This document shows, in pieces, positions 7,594 to 15,763 of a stretch of DNA of 64,000 nucleotides (positions are counted from its first letter, which is position 1; each line of letters starts with the position of its first letter). The translations under genes and the position numbers were made by a program. This DNA comes from Ruegeria sp. PrR005 (GTDB lineage: Bacteria; Pseudomonadota; Alphaproteobacteria; Rhodobacterales; Rhodobacteraceae): the NCBI RefSeq assembly GCF_010500245.1, contig NZ_JAAGOX010000054.1, positions 124,001 to 188,000 of the forward strand. The letters run 5' to 3'. The notes beneath the pieces are model-generated. The model worked only from the letters and a program-made list of their open reading frames with translations. It was not told the DNA's origin and did no database searches.

Positions 7594-8952
7594 TCAAGCG
7601 CTGCGGACCGGTTGCCGCAGGGTGACCAGTTCTTCGGCCATTACGGGGTGAACCGCAACCGTCCGGTCGAAATCTTCCTTGGTCGCCCCCATTTTTACCG
7701 CGATACCGACCAACTGGATCATTTCGCCCGCGCCCGGGGCCACGATATGGCAGCCCAGGACGCGGCGGTTGGCCTTGGACACGATCAGTTTCATCAGCAC
7801 CCGCCGGCCGCGCCCGGCAAAGGCGGTCTGCATCGGCTTGAACGAGGTCGCATAGATCTCGACCGGTTCCTGCGCCGCCGCTTCCTCCTCGCTCAGCCCC
7901 ACGGTGCCCATCTCGGGTTGGGTAAAGATCGCGGTCGGGATCAGCGCGTGATCGACCGGCGTCGGCTTGCCCCGGAACACGGTGTCGACAAAGGCCATCC
8001 CCTCGCGGATCGCAACCGGGGTCAGGTTGACCCGGTCGGTCACGTCGCCGATCGCATAGATCGAGGGGACCGCCGTCTGACTGTAGTCATCCACGACGAT
8101 CTGCCCCTTGCGGCCCAACTCGACGCCCAGCCCCTCAAGCCCCAGATCGTCGGCATTGGGCACCCGGCCAGTGGCGAACATCACCTGATCGAACAGTTCT
8201 TCGTCACCATTGGTGGCCTTGACACGGATCCGGTCACCCTCTCGTTCCATCTCCAGCACATTGGTGCCCAGGTGCAGCTTGATTCCGTTCTGGCACATCT
8301 CCTCGCTGACCAGCCCGCGCGCCTCGTCATCGAAACCGCGCAGAATCTGAGCGCCGCGATAATACTGGGTCACCTCAACCCCCATGCCGTTCATGATGCC
8401 CGCGAATTCACAGGCGATGTAACCGCCGCCGACGATCAGCATCCGTTCGGGCAGCTTCTCCAGATGGAAAATCTCGTTCGAGGTGATGCCCAGATCGGCC
8501 CCCTTGATCTCGGGCTTGACCGGGCGTCCACCGGTGGCGATCAGGATATGTTTCGCGCTCTTGCGGGTGCCGTCGGACAGCTCGACCGTATGCGCATCGA
8601 CCAGCCGCGCGCGCATGTCGAAGGTCTCGACCCCGTTGTTCTTCAGGATGTTGCGATAGACACCTTCCAGCCGGTCCAGCTCGGTGTACAGCTTGCCGCG
8701 AAACACGTCCCAGTCGAACGCGCCCGGCTGGATGTCCCAGCCATAGGCCTGCGCATCCTCGACCATGCCGGCATATTCGCTGGCAAAGACCATCAACTTT
8801 TTCGGCACACATCCCCGGATCACGCAGGTGCCGCCATAGCGATCCTCTTCGGCCAGCGCCACCTTGGCCCCGGTCTCGCCCGCCGCAACCCGCGCCGCGC
8901 GCACGCCGCCCGATCCGCCGCCGATGACAAAAAGGTCGTAGTCAAAACTCAT
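7594..8952 (-). CDS. gor: Glutathione-disulfide reductase
   Basis: 452 residues with the N-terminal FAD fold (DLFVIGGGSGGVRAARVAA), the redox-active disulfide C43/C48 (GGTCVIRGCVPKK), an NAD(P)H-binding fold (MLIVGGGYIACEFAGIMN) and the dimer interface with the catalytic histidine in VAVHPVMAEE. It keeps glutathione reduced. The start at 8952 (MSFDYDLFVIGGG) follows an AGGAAAG-like site; nine more codons are open upstream but would add a basic, non-conserved leader. rpiA lies upstream on the same strand. Confidence 0.93.
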   Translation of the reverse strand: MSFDYDLFVIGGGSGGVRAARVAAGETGAKVALAEEDRYGGTCVIRGCVPKKLMVFASEYAGMVEDAQAYGWDIQPGAFDWDVFRGKLYTELDRLEGVYRNILKNNGVETFDMRARLVDAHTVELSDGTRKSAKHILIATGGRPVKPEIKGADLGITSNEIFHLEKLPERMLIVGGGYIACEFAGIMNGMGVEVTQYYRGAQILRGFDDEARGLVSEEMCQNGIKLHLGTNVLEMEREGDRIRVKATNGDEELFDQVMFATGRVPNADDLGLEGLGVELGRKGQIVVDDYSQTAVPSIYAIGDVTDRVNLTPVAIREGMAFVDTVFRGKPTPVDHALIPTAIFTQPEMGTVGLSEEEAAAQEPVEIYATSFKPMQTAFAGRGRRVLMKLIVSKANRRVLGCHIVAPGAGEMIQLVGIAVKMGATKEDFDRTVAVHPVMAEELVTLRQPVRSA

Positions 8953-9059
8953 GTGTCTGTCTCGCTTTCCTGCCGCCACCCGAAAGGCGGGGCGCCTTGT
9001 CTCTTGCGCGTCGCGGCGCGGTGAACCGTTCAGATATGACCCATGGGCCCCAAAACAAC

Positions 9060-9080
9060 ACGGCTCACGCCCGCGTGAGC
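9060..9080 (-). terminator. Possible terminator behind rpiA
   Basis: GCTCACG pairs with CGTGAGC (9063-9080) around CCCG. On the minus strand GTGTTGTTTT follows, a weak T-rich run. It lies just past the rpiA stop codon, so it could be an attenuator between rpiA and gor. Confidence 0.45.
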
Positions 9081-9086
9081 GCGTCT

Positions 9087-9875
9087 CTAGTCCGCCAGAT
9101 CGGTGAACAGGTTGTCGCTTTCGACAAAATCCAGCCGGTCATGTTCCACCGTGCCCTGGTTGATGTCGCGGATTTCCACCCGCCCGTCGCCATGGCCCAG
9201 CACCACGGTATCGCAAATGTCGATGAAGAGGCCGTTTTCCACCACGCCGGGGATCTGGTTCAGCACCAGCGCCACCTGACGGGCATTGCCAATCCGTTGC
9301 AGATGCAGGTCCAGGATATGATTTCCCTCATCGGTGATGAACGGCGTGTCGCCGTTCATCCGCAAGGTTGCCGTCCGCCCCAGCACATCCATCGAGATCA
9401 GCGTCTCCTCGATCAGCGCCTGCGTCGTCTGCCAGCCGAAGGGGATCACCTCGACCGGCAGGGGAAAGGCGCCCAGGCGGCTCACCTCCTTGCCGACATC
9501 GGCAATCACCACCATCTGGTCGGACGCGGTCGCCACGATCTTTTCCTGCAACAGCGCGCCGCCGCCGCCCTTGATCAGGTTCAGATCGCCATCGAACTCG
9601 TCGGCCCCGTCGATTGTGATATCCAGCCAGCGCGCCTCGTCCAGCGTGATGATCTCGATCCCCACTTCGCGCGCCAGTTGCGCCGTCCGGGTCGATGTCG
9701 GAACCCCGCGCATCTTCAAGCCTTCCTTGCGCACCATGTCGCCCAGGCAGCGCACCAGCCAGGCCGCGGTCGAGCCGGTGCCCAGACCCACGCGCATCCC
9801 GTCCTCGACCATGTCGGCGGCGCGTTTGGCGGCAACGAATTTCGCCTTGTCGATGGGCGAGAGTTCTCCGGTCAT
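9087..9875 (-). CDS. rpiA: Ribose-5-phosphate isomerase A
   Basis: 262 residues with the RpiA markers GLGTGSTAAWLVRCLG (phosphate loop), DITIDGADEFD (catalytic Asp/substrate loop), LIKGGGGALLQEKIVA (the KGGGGA motif with the catalytic Glu) and a C-terminal strand region. It interconverts ribose 5-phosphate and ribulose 5-phosphate in the pentose phosphate pathway. The family is usually about 220-235 residues; this copy is slightly longer at the C-terminus, ending DRLDFVESDNLFTDLAD. The ATG at 9875 directly precedes TGELSPIDKAKF, a usual N-terminus. Confidence 0.94.
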   Translation of the reverse strand: MTGELSPIDKAKFVAAKRAADMVEDGMRVGLGTGSTAAWLVRCLGDMVRKEGLKMRGVPTSTRTAQLAREVGIEIITLDEARWLDITIDGADEFDGDLNLIKGGGGALLQEKIVATASDQMVVIADVGKEVSRLGAFPLPVEVIPFGWQTTQALIEETLISMDVLGRTATLRMNGDTPFITDEGNHILDLHLQRIGNARQVALVLNQIPGVVENGLFIDICDTVVLGHGDGRVEIRDINQGTVEHDRLDFVESDNLFTDLAD

Positions 9876-9968
9876 GGCAGCATCCCCTGTCGATGATTGC
9901 CAGCGTTATACGCAACGCCCCGCCCGACTGCGAGACCAAATCCGGCCACCCGGGTCCAGACCCGCCCC

Positions 9969-10400
9969 TCAGCCCCGCTGCATATTGCCGATCACCCGGC
10001 GCATCAGTGCGGTGAATGTCGCGCGCTCTGCCTCGTCCAGCCCCGCCAGCGCCTGCGCGTTCTGCGCCCCTGCCGCCGCCTTGGCCTCTGCCTCGAGCGC
10101 GCGGGCGCGGTCGGTCAGATGGATCAGCCGGGCGCGGCGATCCTCCTCGGACGGCAAGCGCCGGATCAGCCCGTCCCGCTCCATCCGCTTGAGCGTATTG
10201 GCCATGGTCGCCTGCTCTACATCCAGCGCCGCGGTCAGGTCGGCCTGCGTGCGTCCGTCGCTGTGCCACAGCTCCAGCAGCACCATGAACTGCGCCGGAG
10301 CGAGCCCCAGTGGCTGGATGCGCCGCGCCAGCCCCGCCGCAAAGAGCCGCGCCATGTGATTGGCCAGATACCCGGCCGAGTTGTGCTGAAACTGATCCAT
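9969..10400 (-). CDS. MarR family transcriptional regulator
   Basis: 143 residues with the MarR layout: N-terminal dimer helix, winged helix (LAPAQFMVLLELWHSDGRTQADLTAALDVEQATMANTLKRMERDGLIRR) and the wing EEDRRARLIHLTDRAR. It is divergent from the small membrane protein at 10476. Two near-identical palindromes in the gap (ATAGC-N2-GCTAT cores) are probably its operators, so it likely represses itself and its neighbour. The ligand is unknown. Confidence 0.9.
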   Translation of the reverse strand: MDQFQHNSAGYLANHMARLFAAGLARRIQPLGLAPAQFMVLLELWHSDGRTQADLTAALDVEQATMANTLKRMERDGLIRRLPSEEDRRARLIHLTDRARALEAEAKAAAGAQNAQALAGLDEAERATFTALMRRVIGNMQRG

Positions 10401-10416
10401 GCCTGCGACCTACCCC

Positions 10417-10436
10417 TTGCATAGCGTGCTATGCAA
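10417..10436. promoter_or_regulatory. MarR operator 1 (palindrome)
   Basis: TTGCATAGCGTGCTATGCAA is a perfect 9-bp inverted repeat around a two-base centre. Its left end is 17 bases from the marR start codon, so binding would cover the marR promoter or leader. It shares the ATAGC-N2-GCTAT core with operator 2. Confidence 0.8.
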
Positions 10437-10444
10437 CATTATTT

Positions 10445-10460
10445 ACATAGCACGCTATTT
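10445..10460. promoter_or_regulatory. MarR operator 2 (palindrome)
   Basis: The core ATAGCACGCTAT (10447-10458) repeats the half-sites of operator 1, with its centre 26 bases away. It ends 16 bases before the start of the divergent membrane-protein gene. Two copies of one palindrome in a divergent gap is the usual arrangement for a MarR regulator. Confidence 0.75.
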
Positions 10461-10475
10461 AATTGGAGACCCAGG

Positions 10476-10922
10476 ATGAAACTCAAACTGCACGCGTTCG
10501 GCGGTGCCATCGCCCTGCTCACCATCGCTTGTTTCTGGACCTCGACCGCGCTGGTCGAGCTGTTCGGTACCCATGCCCAGATCGCGCAGGTCAAGACTGC
10601 GATCCTCTACGGCATGGCGCTGCTGATCCCGGCCATGGCCACCGCTGGCGCCACCGGTGCCGCATTGGGCAAGGGCTGGCGCCTGCCCGAGGTCGCCGCC
10701 AAATCCGCCCGGATGAAGATGATCGCCGCCAACGGGTTGCTGATCCTGCTGCCCAGCGCCGTGTTCCTCGCGATCCGCGCCAATGCGGGCCAGTTCGACA
10801 CGCTTTTCTATGTCGTGCAGGCGCTGGAACTTCTGGCGGGCGCCACCAACATCACCCTGCTGACACTGAACCTGCGCGCCGGTCTGGCCTTGCGCCGCCG
10901 CCGCACCGCGCGTGGCAGGTGA
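10476..10922 (+). CDS. Four-helix membrane protein controlled by the divergent MarR gene
   Basis: 148 residues, with four hydrophobic segments: LHAFGGAIALLTIACFWTSTA; a second around AILYGMALLIPAMATAGAT; a third around ANGLLILLPSAVFLAI; and a fourth around FYVVQALELLAGATNITLLTLNL. A basic tail (RRRRTARGR) follows. No family is assigned with certainty. The start at 10476 has GGAGACCCAGG before it; an open extension of 15 codons upstream would run through the operator. Being opposite marR and sharing its operators, it is the likely regulatory target, perhaps in stress or solute export. Confidence 0.75.
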   Translation: MKLKLHAFGGAIALLTIACFWTSTALVELFGTHAQIAQVKTAILYGMALLIPAMATAGATGAALGKGWRLPEVAAKSARMKMIAANGLLILLPSAVFLAIRANAGQFDTLFYVVQALELLAGATNITLLTLNLRAGLALRRRRTARGR

Positions 10923-11003
10923 ACCTGTCGGAACACCCCCCGATTCCCGCCCCGCGCCCTTTCCATGCTATGATCGCACAGGACAGAAGCGGGGACAGGG
11001 CAC

Positions 11004-11780
11004 ATGCTGCAATTCGACGAAGACACAGCCCGCGTTCTGGAAGATGCCTATCAGGGCGCCGATATCACCCGCCGCCGCCGTGCCAGCTTCGACGCGCTGG
11101 CGCCATCGCCGGGCGACCGGCTGCTGGATCTGGGCTGCGGTACAGGGATGCTGACACTCGACCTGTCCCGCGCCGTGGGCGACACCGGCCATGTGCTGGG
11201 CCTCGATCCCAGCGCCGACATGCTCGACCTCGCGCGGACCCGCTGCGCGGGTCGCTCCAATGTCGAGGTCCTCAAGGGCCGTGCCGAGGCCCTGCCCTGC
11301 GCCGACGAGAGCCTCGACGGCGCGGTCTCGCTTCAGGTGTTCGAGTATTTCGACGACATGCGCCCGCCGCTCGGCGCACTCTTTCGCGCGCTGAAACCCG
11401 GTGGACGGCTGGTGATCGGCGACATGCACTGGGATACGCTGACCTGGCACAGCGACCGACCCGCGCGCATGGTCGAGATGTGCCGCATCTGGGACCGCCA
11501 CATCGCCTGCCGCGATGTTCCGGCGCGCCTCCCGGCGCTGCTGGCCGAGGCCGGGTTTCGCGCGATCAGCACGACGCCGCTGGCCTTTTGCGACACGCAA
11601 CTGCGCCCGGACGGGCTGGCGGCGATGTTGATCCGCCTGATGACCGCCTATGCCATTCAAACCGGAGCCTTGGCGGAACCGGAGGCCCGTGCCTGGGCAC
11701 AGGAACAGCAGGACCTGGCACGCGCAGGGCGGTTCTTCTTTTCCCTGACCCATTTCGTCTGCCAGGCGCAGAAACCGTGA
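11004..11780 (+). CDS. Class I SAM-dependent methyltransferase
   Basis: 258 residues. The SAM-binding core runs from about 36 to 145: motif I LLDLGCGTGMLTLDLS, acidic motif II VLGLDPSADMLDLAR, and LPCADESLDGAVSLQVFEYFDD followed by ALKPGGRLVIGD. This matches the Methyltransf_11/UbiE-like family. The substrate is unknown; the C-terminal third (WDRHIACRDVPARL, LIRLMTAYAIQTG) would form the substrate cap. It sits alone between the membrane protein and the GST on the plus strand. Confidence 0.85.
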   Translation: MLQFDEDTARVLEDAYQGADITRRRRASFDALAPSPGDRLLDLGCGTGMLTLDLSRAVGDTGHVLGLDPSADMLDLARTRCAGRSNVEVLKGRAEALPCADESLDGAVSLQVFEYFDDMRPPLGALFRALKPGGRLVIGDMHWDTLTWHSDRPARMVEMCRIWDRHIACRDVPARLPALLAEAGFRAISTTPLAFCDTQLRPDGLAAMLIRLMTAYAIQTGALAEPEARAWAQEQQDLARAGRFFFSLTHFVCQAQKP

Positions 11781-11862
11781 CTCGCGACAAGCTTACGCGT
11801 TTCCGATGGGAAACGTCGCAATCGGTGAATGCAGAATCGCCCATGCATCTTATATCGGGGGC

Positions 11863-12564
11863 ATGACCGCGCCCTATCGCCTCCACTATGCCCCCGACAA
11901 CGCCTCGCTGGTGATCCGGCTGGCGCTGGAGGATATGGGCCTGCCCTATGAAACCATGCTGGTGAACCGCGCAACCCGGGCCCAGGACAGCGCCGCCTAT
12001 CGCGCGCTCAACCCCGCCGGGCGGATCCCGGTGCTGGAAACCCCGCAAGGCCCGATTTTCGAAACCGCCGCCATCCTGCTCTGGCTTGCCGATACCCATG
12101 GCCGTCTGGCCCCGGCCCCCGCCGATCCGGCGCGCGGCGCATTCCTGAAATGGCTGTTCTTCGCCTCGAACACGCTGCATGCGGATATGCGGATGCTGTT
12201 CTATCCCGACAAGTACATCGCCGAGGCGCAGGCCGAGACCCTGCGCGCGGGCCTGCGCCCGCGCCTGCGCACCCATCTGGCTCTGCTCGACGCGGTGGCC
12301 GCCGAGGCGCCGGACTGGCTGTCGCCCGCCACCCCGTCCATCCTGAGCTGGTATCTGGCCTGCCTGATGCGCTGGCTGGCGCTCTATCCTCAGGACAGCG
12401 ACCGTTCCTGGTTCGCCGCCACCGGCACGCCGCATCTGCACCACATCCTCGCGGCGCTGGAAACCCGCCCCGCCACCCGAGCCGCGCAAGCGGCCGAGGG
12501 GCTGGGCGACACCCCGTTCACCGCCCCCCATCACGCAAACCCGCCAGAAGGTTCGGCTACCTGA
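11863..12564 (+). CDS. Glutathione S-transferase family protein
   Basis: 233 residues. The N-terminal thioredoxin-like domain starts YRLHYAPDNASLVIRLALEDMGLPYE and contains the conserved cis-proline strand NPAGRIPVLETPQGPIFETAAILLWLAD that binds glutathione. The C-terminal part is all-helical. There is no obvious catalytic Ser/Cys in the usual N-terminal place (a Ser at NASLV is the best candidate). The chosen start is the ATG at 11863; an upstream in-frame ATG (11806) adds 19 unconserved residues. The stop is one base before sda. Confidence 0.82.
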   Translation: MTAPYRLHYAPDNASLVIRLALEDMGLPYETMLVNRATRAQDSAAYRALNPAGRIPVLETPQGPIFETAAILLWLADTHGRLAPAPADPARGAFLKWLFFASNTLHADMRMLFYPDKYIAEAQAETLRAGLRPRLRTHLALLDAVAAEAPDWLSPATPSILSWYLACLMRWLALYPQDSDRSWFAATGTPHLHHILAALETRPATRAAQAAEGLGDTPFTAPHHANPPEGSAT

Positions 12565-12565
12565 T

Positions 12566-13939
12566 ATGTTCCTCTCCGTCTTCGACATGTTCAAAGTGGG
12601 CATCGGCCCGTCCTCGTCGCACACCATGGGGCCGATGGTGGCCGCCGCGCGCTTCCTCGACATGATGCGCGCCTCGCCTTTTGCCTTCCACGGGGTCAAG
12701 GGCTCGCTGCATGGCTCGCTGGCCTTTACCGGTGTGGGTCACGCCACCGACCGCGCCACCATCCTCGGCCTCGCGGGTTTTGTCCCCGACAGCTATGACA
12801 ACGACAAGGCCGAAGCCGCGCTGGCCGCGATCCACGCCACCCATACGGTAACGCCCGAGGGGCTGCCGGTGCTGGCCTTCGACCCCAGGCGCGACCTGAT
12901 CTTCGACTATGACCACGCCCTGCCGGGCCATGCCAACGGCATGATCCTGATGGCCACCGACGCACAGGGCGACGTGATCCTACGGCAGGTGTTCTATTCC
13001 GTCGGCGGCGGCTTTGTCCTGACCGAAGAGGAACTGGCCCAGGGCAAGGACAGCAATGACGGCCCGCCGGTCCCCTACCCGTTCAAATCCGCAGCCGAGA
13101 TGCTGGAGATGGCGGCCGCCTCGGGCAATTCTATCGCGCAGATGAAACGCGCCAACGAGATCGCGCGCGGTTGCGAGACCTCCTTTGCCAAGGGCACAGC
13201 GCGGCTCTGGGAGGTGATGAACAACTGTATCGAACGCGGGCTGGCCACCGACGGCATCCTGCCCGGCGGCCTCAATGTGCGCCGCCGCGCCAAGGGGATC
13301 CATGACGCTCTGGTGGCCGAACGCGGCATGAACCTGAACGCGCCGCACACGATCAACGACTGGATGAGCGTCTATGCGATGGCGGTGAACGAGGAAAACG
13401 CCGCCGGTGGCCAGGTGGTGACCGCCCCCACCAACGGCGCGGCGGGCACCCTGCCCGCGGTGCTGCGCTACTACCTCGACCATGTGCCGGGCGCCGCCCC
13501 CAGCCATGTCGAGGATTTCCTGCTGACCGCCGCCGCCATCGGCGGGCTGGTCAAGTACAACGCCTCGATCTCGGGCGCCGAGGCCGGATGCCAGGCCGAG
13601 GTCGGCAGCGCCGCCGCCATGGCGGCGGCGGGCCTCTGCGCGGTGATGGGCGGCACGCCCGAACAGGTGGAAAACGCGGCCGAGATCGCGCTGGAACATC
13701 ACCTCGGCATGACCTGCGACCCGGTCAAAGGTCTGGTGCAGGTGCCCTGTATCGAACGCAACGGTCTGGCCGCGATCAAGGCGGTCTCGGCCGCCAGCCT
13801 CGCCCTGCGCGGCGACGGAAAGCATTTCGTGCCGCTCGATGCGGTGATCGAGACCATGCGCCAGACCGGCGCCGACATGCACGAGAAATACAAGGAGACC
13901 TCGCTGGGCGGGCTCGCGGTCAACGTGCCCAACTGTTAA
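12566..13939 (+). CDS. sdaA: L-serine ammonia-lyase, iron-sulfur type
   Basis: 457 residues, the single-chain form with a small regulatory half ([20 protein letters not shown] at the N-terminus) and a larger catalytic half. Cysteines in [25 protein letters not shown] and QVPCIERN are the usual [4Fe-4S] ligands. The enzyme converts L-serine to pyruvate and ammonia. The stop codon lies in the loop of the first of four consecutive perfect hairpins (13925-14017). Confidence 0.95.
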   Translation: MFLSVFDMFKVGIGPSSSHTMGPMVAAARFLDMMRASPFAFHGVKGSLHGSLAFTGVGHATDRATILGLAGFVPDSYDNDKAEAALAAIHATHTVTPEGLPVLAFDPRRDLIFDYDHALPGHANGMILMATDAQGDVILRQVFYSVGGGFVLTEEELAQGKDSNDGPPVPYPFKSAAEMLEMAAASGNSIAQMKRANEIARGCETSFAKGTARLWEVMNNCIERGLATDGILPGGLNVRRRAKGIHDALVAERGMNLNAPHTINDWMSVYAMAVNEENAAGGQVVTAPTNGAAGTLPAVLRYYLDHVPGAAPSHVEDFLLTAAAIGGLVKYNASISGAEAGCQAEVGSAAAMAAAGLCAVMGGTPEQVENAAEIALEHHLGMTCDPVKGLVQVPCIERNGLAAIKAVSAASLALRGDGKHFVPLDAVIETMRQTGADMHEKYKETSLGGLAVNVPNC

Positions 13940-14017
13940 GTTGGGCACCATTTTCTGACACAGAAAATGTCCCAGAAAATCTGAGATTTTCTGTTTCGGA
14001 ATTTTGGGAAAATTCCG
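13925..14017. repeat. Four back-to-back perfect hairpins behind sdaA
   Basis: Four successive inverted repeats: GTGCCCAACT/AGTTGGGCAC (13925-13948, loop GTTA), CATTTTCTG/CAGAAAATG (13949-13969, loop ACA), CAGAAAATC/GATTTTCTG (13973-13993, loop TGA) and CGGAATTTT/AAAATTCCG (13997-14017, loop GGG). All arms pair without mismatch and gaps between them are 0-3 bases. None is followed by a T-tract. The first contains the sdaA stop codon in its loop. Similar runs occur at 38081-38135 and 50577-50625. Confidence 0.85.
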
Positions 14018-14072
14018 GCACCTGGACAGGACAGCGCTTGTACCTCCTCATGCGGAAAACTAGCGTGGCGCA

Positions 14073-14987
14073 ATGACCGCCGACCGCCCCCTTCTCGGCA
14101 TCTTCCTGATGCTCGGTTTCTGTGTGCTCGCCCCGATGGGCGATGCGCTGGCCAAACTGTTGGGCGGCACCATGCCCACCATGCAGCTCCTGCTGGTGCG
14201 CTTCGGCATTCAGGCGGTGATTCTGATCCCACTGGTCCAGGCCACCGGACGCCCCTGGCAACTGCGCGGGCGGCTCCTGCGCCTGACTGCCCTGCGCACC
14301 CTGCTGCATATCGTGGGCATCTGGGCCATGTTCACCGCGCTGCAATACCTGCCGCTTGCCGATGCGGTTGCCATCGCCTTTGTCATGCCCTTCATCATGC
14401 TGTTGCTGGGCAAATACGTTCTGGGAGAGGAAGTCGGCCCGCGCCGCCTTGGCGCCTGTATCGTGGGGTTCATCGGCACGCTTCTGGTGATCCAGCCCAG
14501 CTTTGCCGAGGTCGGCCTGCCCGCGCTTCTGCCGCTTGTGGTCGCCGTGGTCTTTGCCCTCTTCATGCTGGTCACAAGGCAACTGGCCAAGGACACCGAC
14601 CCGATCGCGCTTCAGGCGGTGTCGGGCGTCATGGCCAGCCTGGTGCTGGCCCCTGTCCTGCTGTTCGGTCACCTGGCAGGGATCGACGCGCTGACCTTCG
14701 TCGCGCCCTCGGGGGAAACGCTCTGGCTGCTTCTGTCCATCGGCGTGCTGGGCACGGCGGCGCATCTGTTGATGACCTGGTCACTGCGCTATGCGCCCTC
14801 GGCCACGCTGGCACCGATGCAGTATCTGGAAATCCCCGTCGCCACCGCCATCGGCTGGCTGATCTTCCGCGACCTGCCCAACGGGCTGGCGGCGCTCGGC
14901 ATCCTGATCACTATGGCCGCGGGCCTCTACGTCATCCTGCGCGAGCAGGCCACCGCCCGCAGCGCGGCGACAGGAACCAGCGGATAA
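14073..14987 (+). CDS. DMT/EamA family transporter
   Basis: 304 residues with ten hydrophobic segments arranged as two EamA repeats: first repeat LGIFLMLGFCVLAPMGDALAK... YLPLADAVAIAFVMPFIMLLLGKYVLGE, second VVAVVFALFMLVTRQLAK... MQYLEIPVATAIGWLIF. It is probably an exporter of small metabolites at the inner membrane. The substrate is unknown. Its 3' end overlaps the end of the convergent thiN gene by 56 bases, an unusually deep overlap for two conserved genes. Confidence 0.88.
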   Translation: MTADRPLLGIFLMLGFCVLAPMGDALAKLLGGTMPTMQLLLVRFGIQAVILIPLVQATGRPWQLRGRLLRLTALRTLLHIVGIWAMFTALQYLPLADAVAIAFVMPFIMLLLGKYVLGEEVGPRRLGACIVGFIGTLLVIQPSFAEVGLPALLPLVVAVVFALFMLVTRQLAKDTDPIALQAVSGVMASLVLAPVLLFGHLAGIDALTFVAPSGETLWLLLSIGVLGTAAHLLMTWSLRYAPSATLAPMQYLEIPVATAIGWLIFRDLPNGLAALGILITMAAGLYVILREQATARSAATGTSG

Positions 14988-15624
14988 CCCCGTCCAGCGC
15001 CCCGCGCGGCACCATCGCCAGCAACCCCGGCCCCGCCGCCTCGATCGCCACCGGCCCGGTCGCCCGGTTCGAGGTACCGATCTGGCCGTCGGGCGCCATC
15101 CTCAGCCCTTCCAGCGGCCAGAACAGTCCCGCGGACCGCGCCGTCACCGGCGCCAGCGGAAACAAGGACACAACATCGCCGGGCACCAGGTCCAGCTCCA
15201 GCCGGGGCGGCAGATGAAAGACCACCTCGACCGCGCCGATCAGCAGACAAGGGCGATCCGCATGCCGCACCAGCGCATTGAACGTCGCCAGTTGGTGATC
15301 CACGCGCCCCCCCAGAAAACCGACCCCCAGCACCAAAGGCGCCGTGATATGGCGCAGCGCCTTGTCGAAATCGGTGCTGTCCTGCTCGGCCACCCGGTGC
15401 AACCGCTCCTCGGGAATATGCACCCGGTGCAGCGCCGGCAGGCTGTCCATGTCCCCGATCACGGCGTCGGGCAGCCGCCCTTGCGCCAGTGCCGCCAGCG
15501 CGCCACTATCGGCGGCGACCAGCACACTGGCGCGCTCCAGCGCCAGATCCAGGTCCCCGGAACCGACCTCACCGCCGCCAACCAGGGTTACTGGTTCCGA
15601 TGCTTCAACAATCGCGGTTTTCAT
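14932..15624 (-). CDS. thiN: Thiamine pyrophosphokinase
   Basis: 230 residues, single-domain thiamine pyrophosphokinase. Signals are VTLVGGGEVGSGDLD, LVAADSGALAAL, the metal/ATP motif DAVIGDMDSLPA, EQDSTDFDKAL and LGVGFLGGRVDHQLATFNAL, and a C-terminal beta domain ending GLRMAPDGQIGTSNRATGP where thiamine is bound. It makes thiamine diphosphate from thiamine and ATP. The ATG at 15624 is chosen; 15 upstream codons are open but unlike the family. It overlaps the EamA gene at its 3' end and diverges from the acidic protein at 15764. Confidence 0.9.
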   Translation of the reverse strand: MKTAIVEASEPVTLVGGGEVGSGDLDLALERASVLVAADSGALAALAQGRLPDAVIGDMDSLPALHRVHIPEERLHRVAEQDSTDFDKALRHITAPLVLGVGFLGGRVDHQLATFNALVRHADRPCLLIGAVEVVFHLPPRLELDLVPGDVVSLFPLAPVTARSAGLFWPLEGLRMAPDGQIGTSNRATGPVAIEAAGPGLLAMVPRGALDGVIRWFLSPRCGRWPARAG

Positions 15625-15763
15625 GGCGGGATTGTCGCCCTCTCTGGAAACAGGACATATTGTAGTCACAAAATGATACGCTCATTTGCACAGAATCGGG
15701 CCGAAATTGACGCCCAAGGGATGGTAAACGCTTAGGCACAACTATGTAGAGGACGAGCATCCC

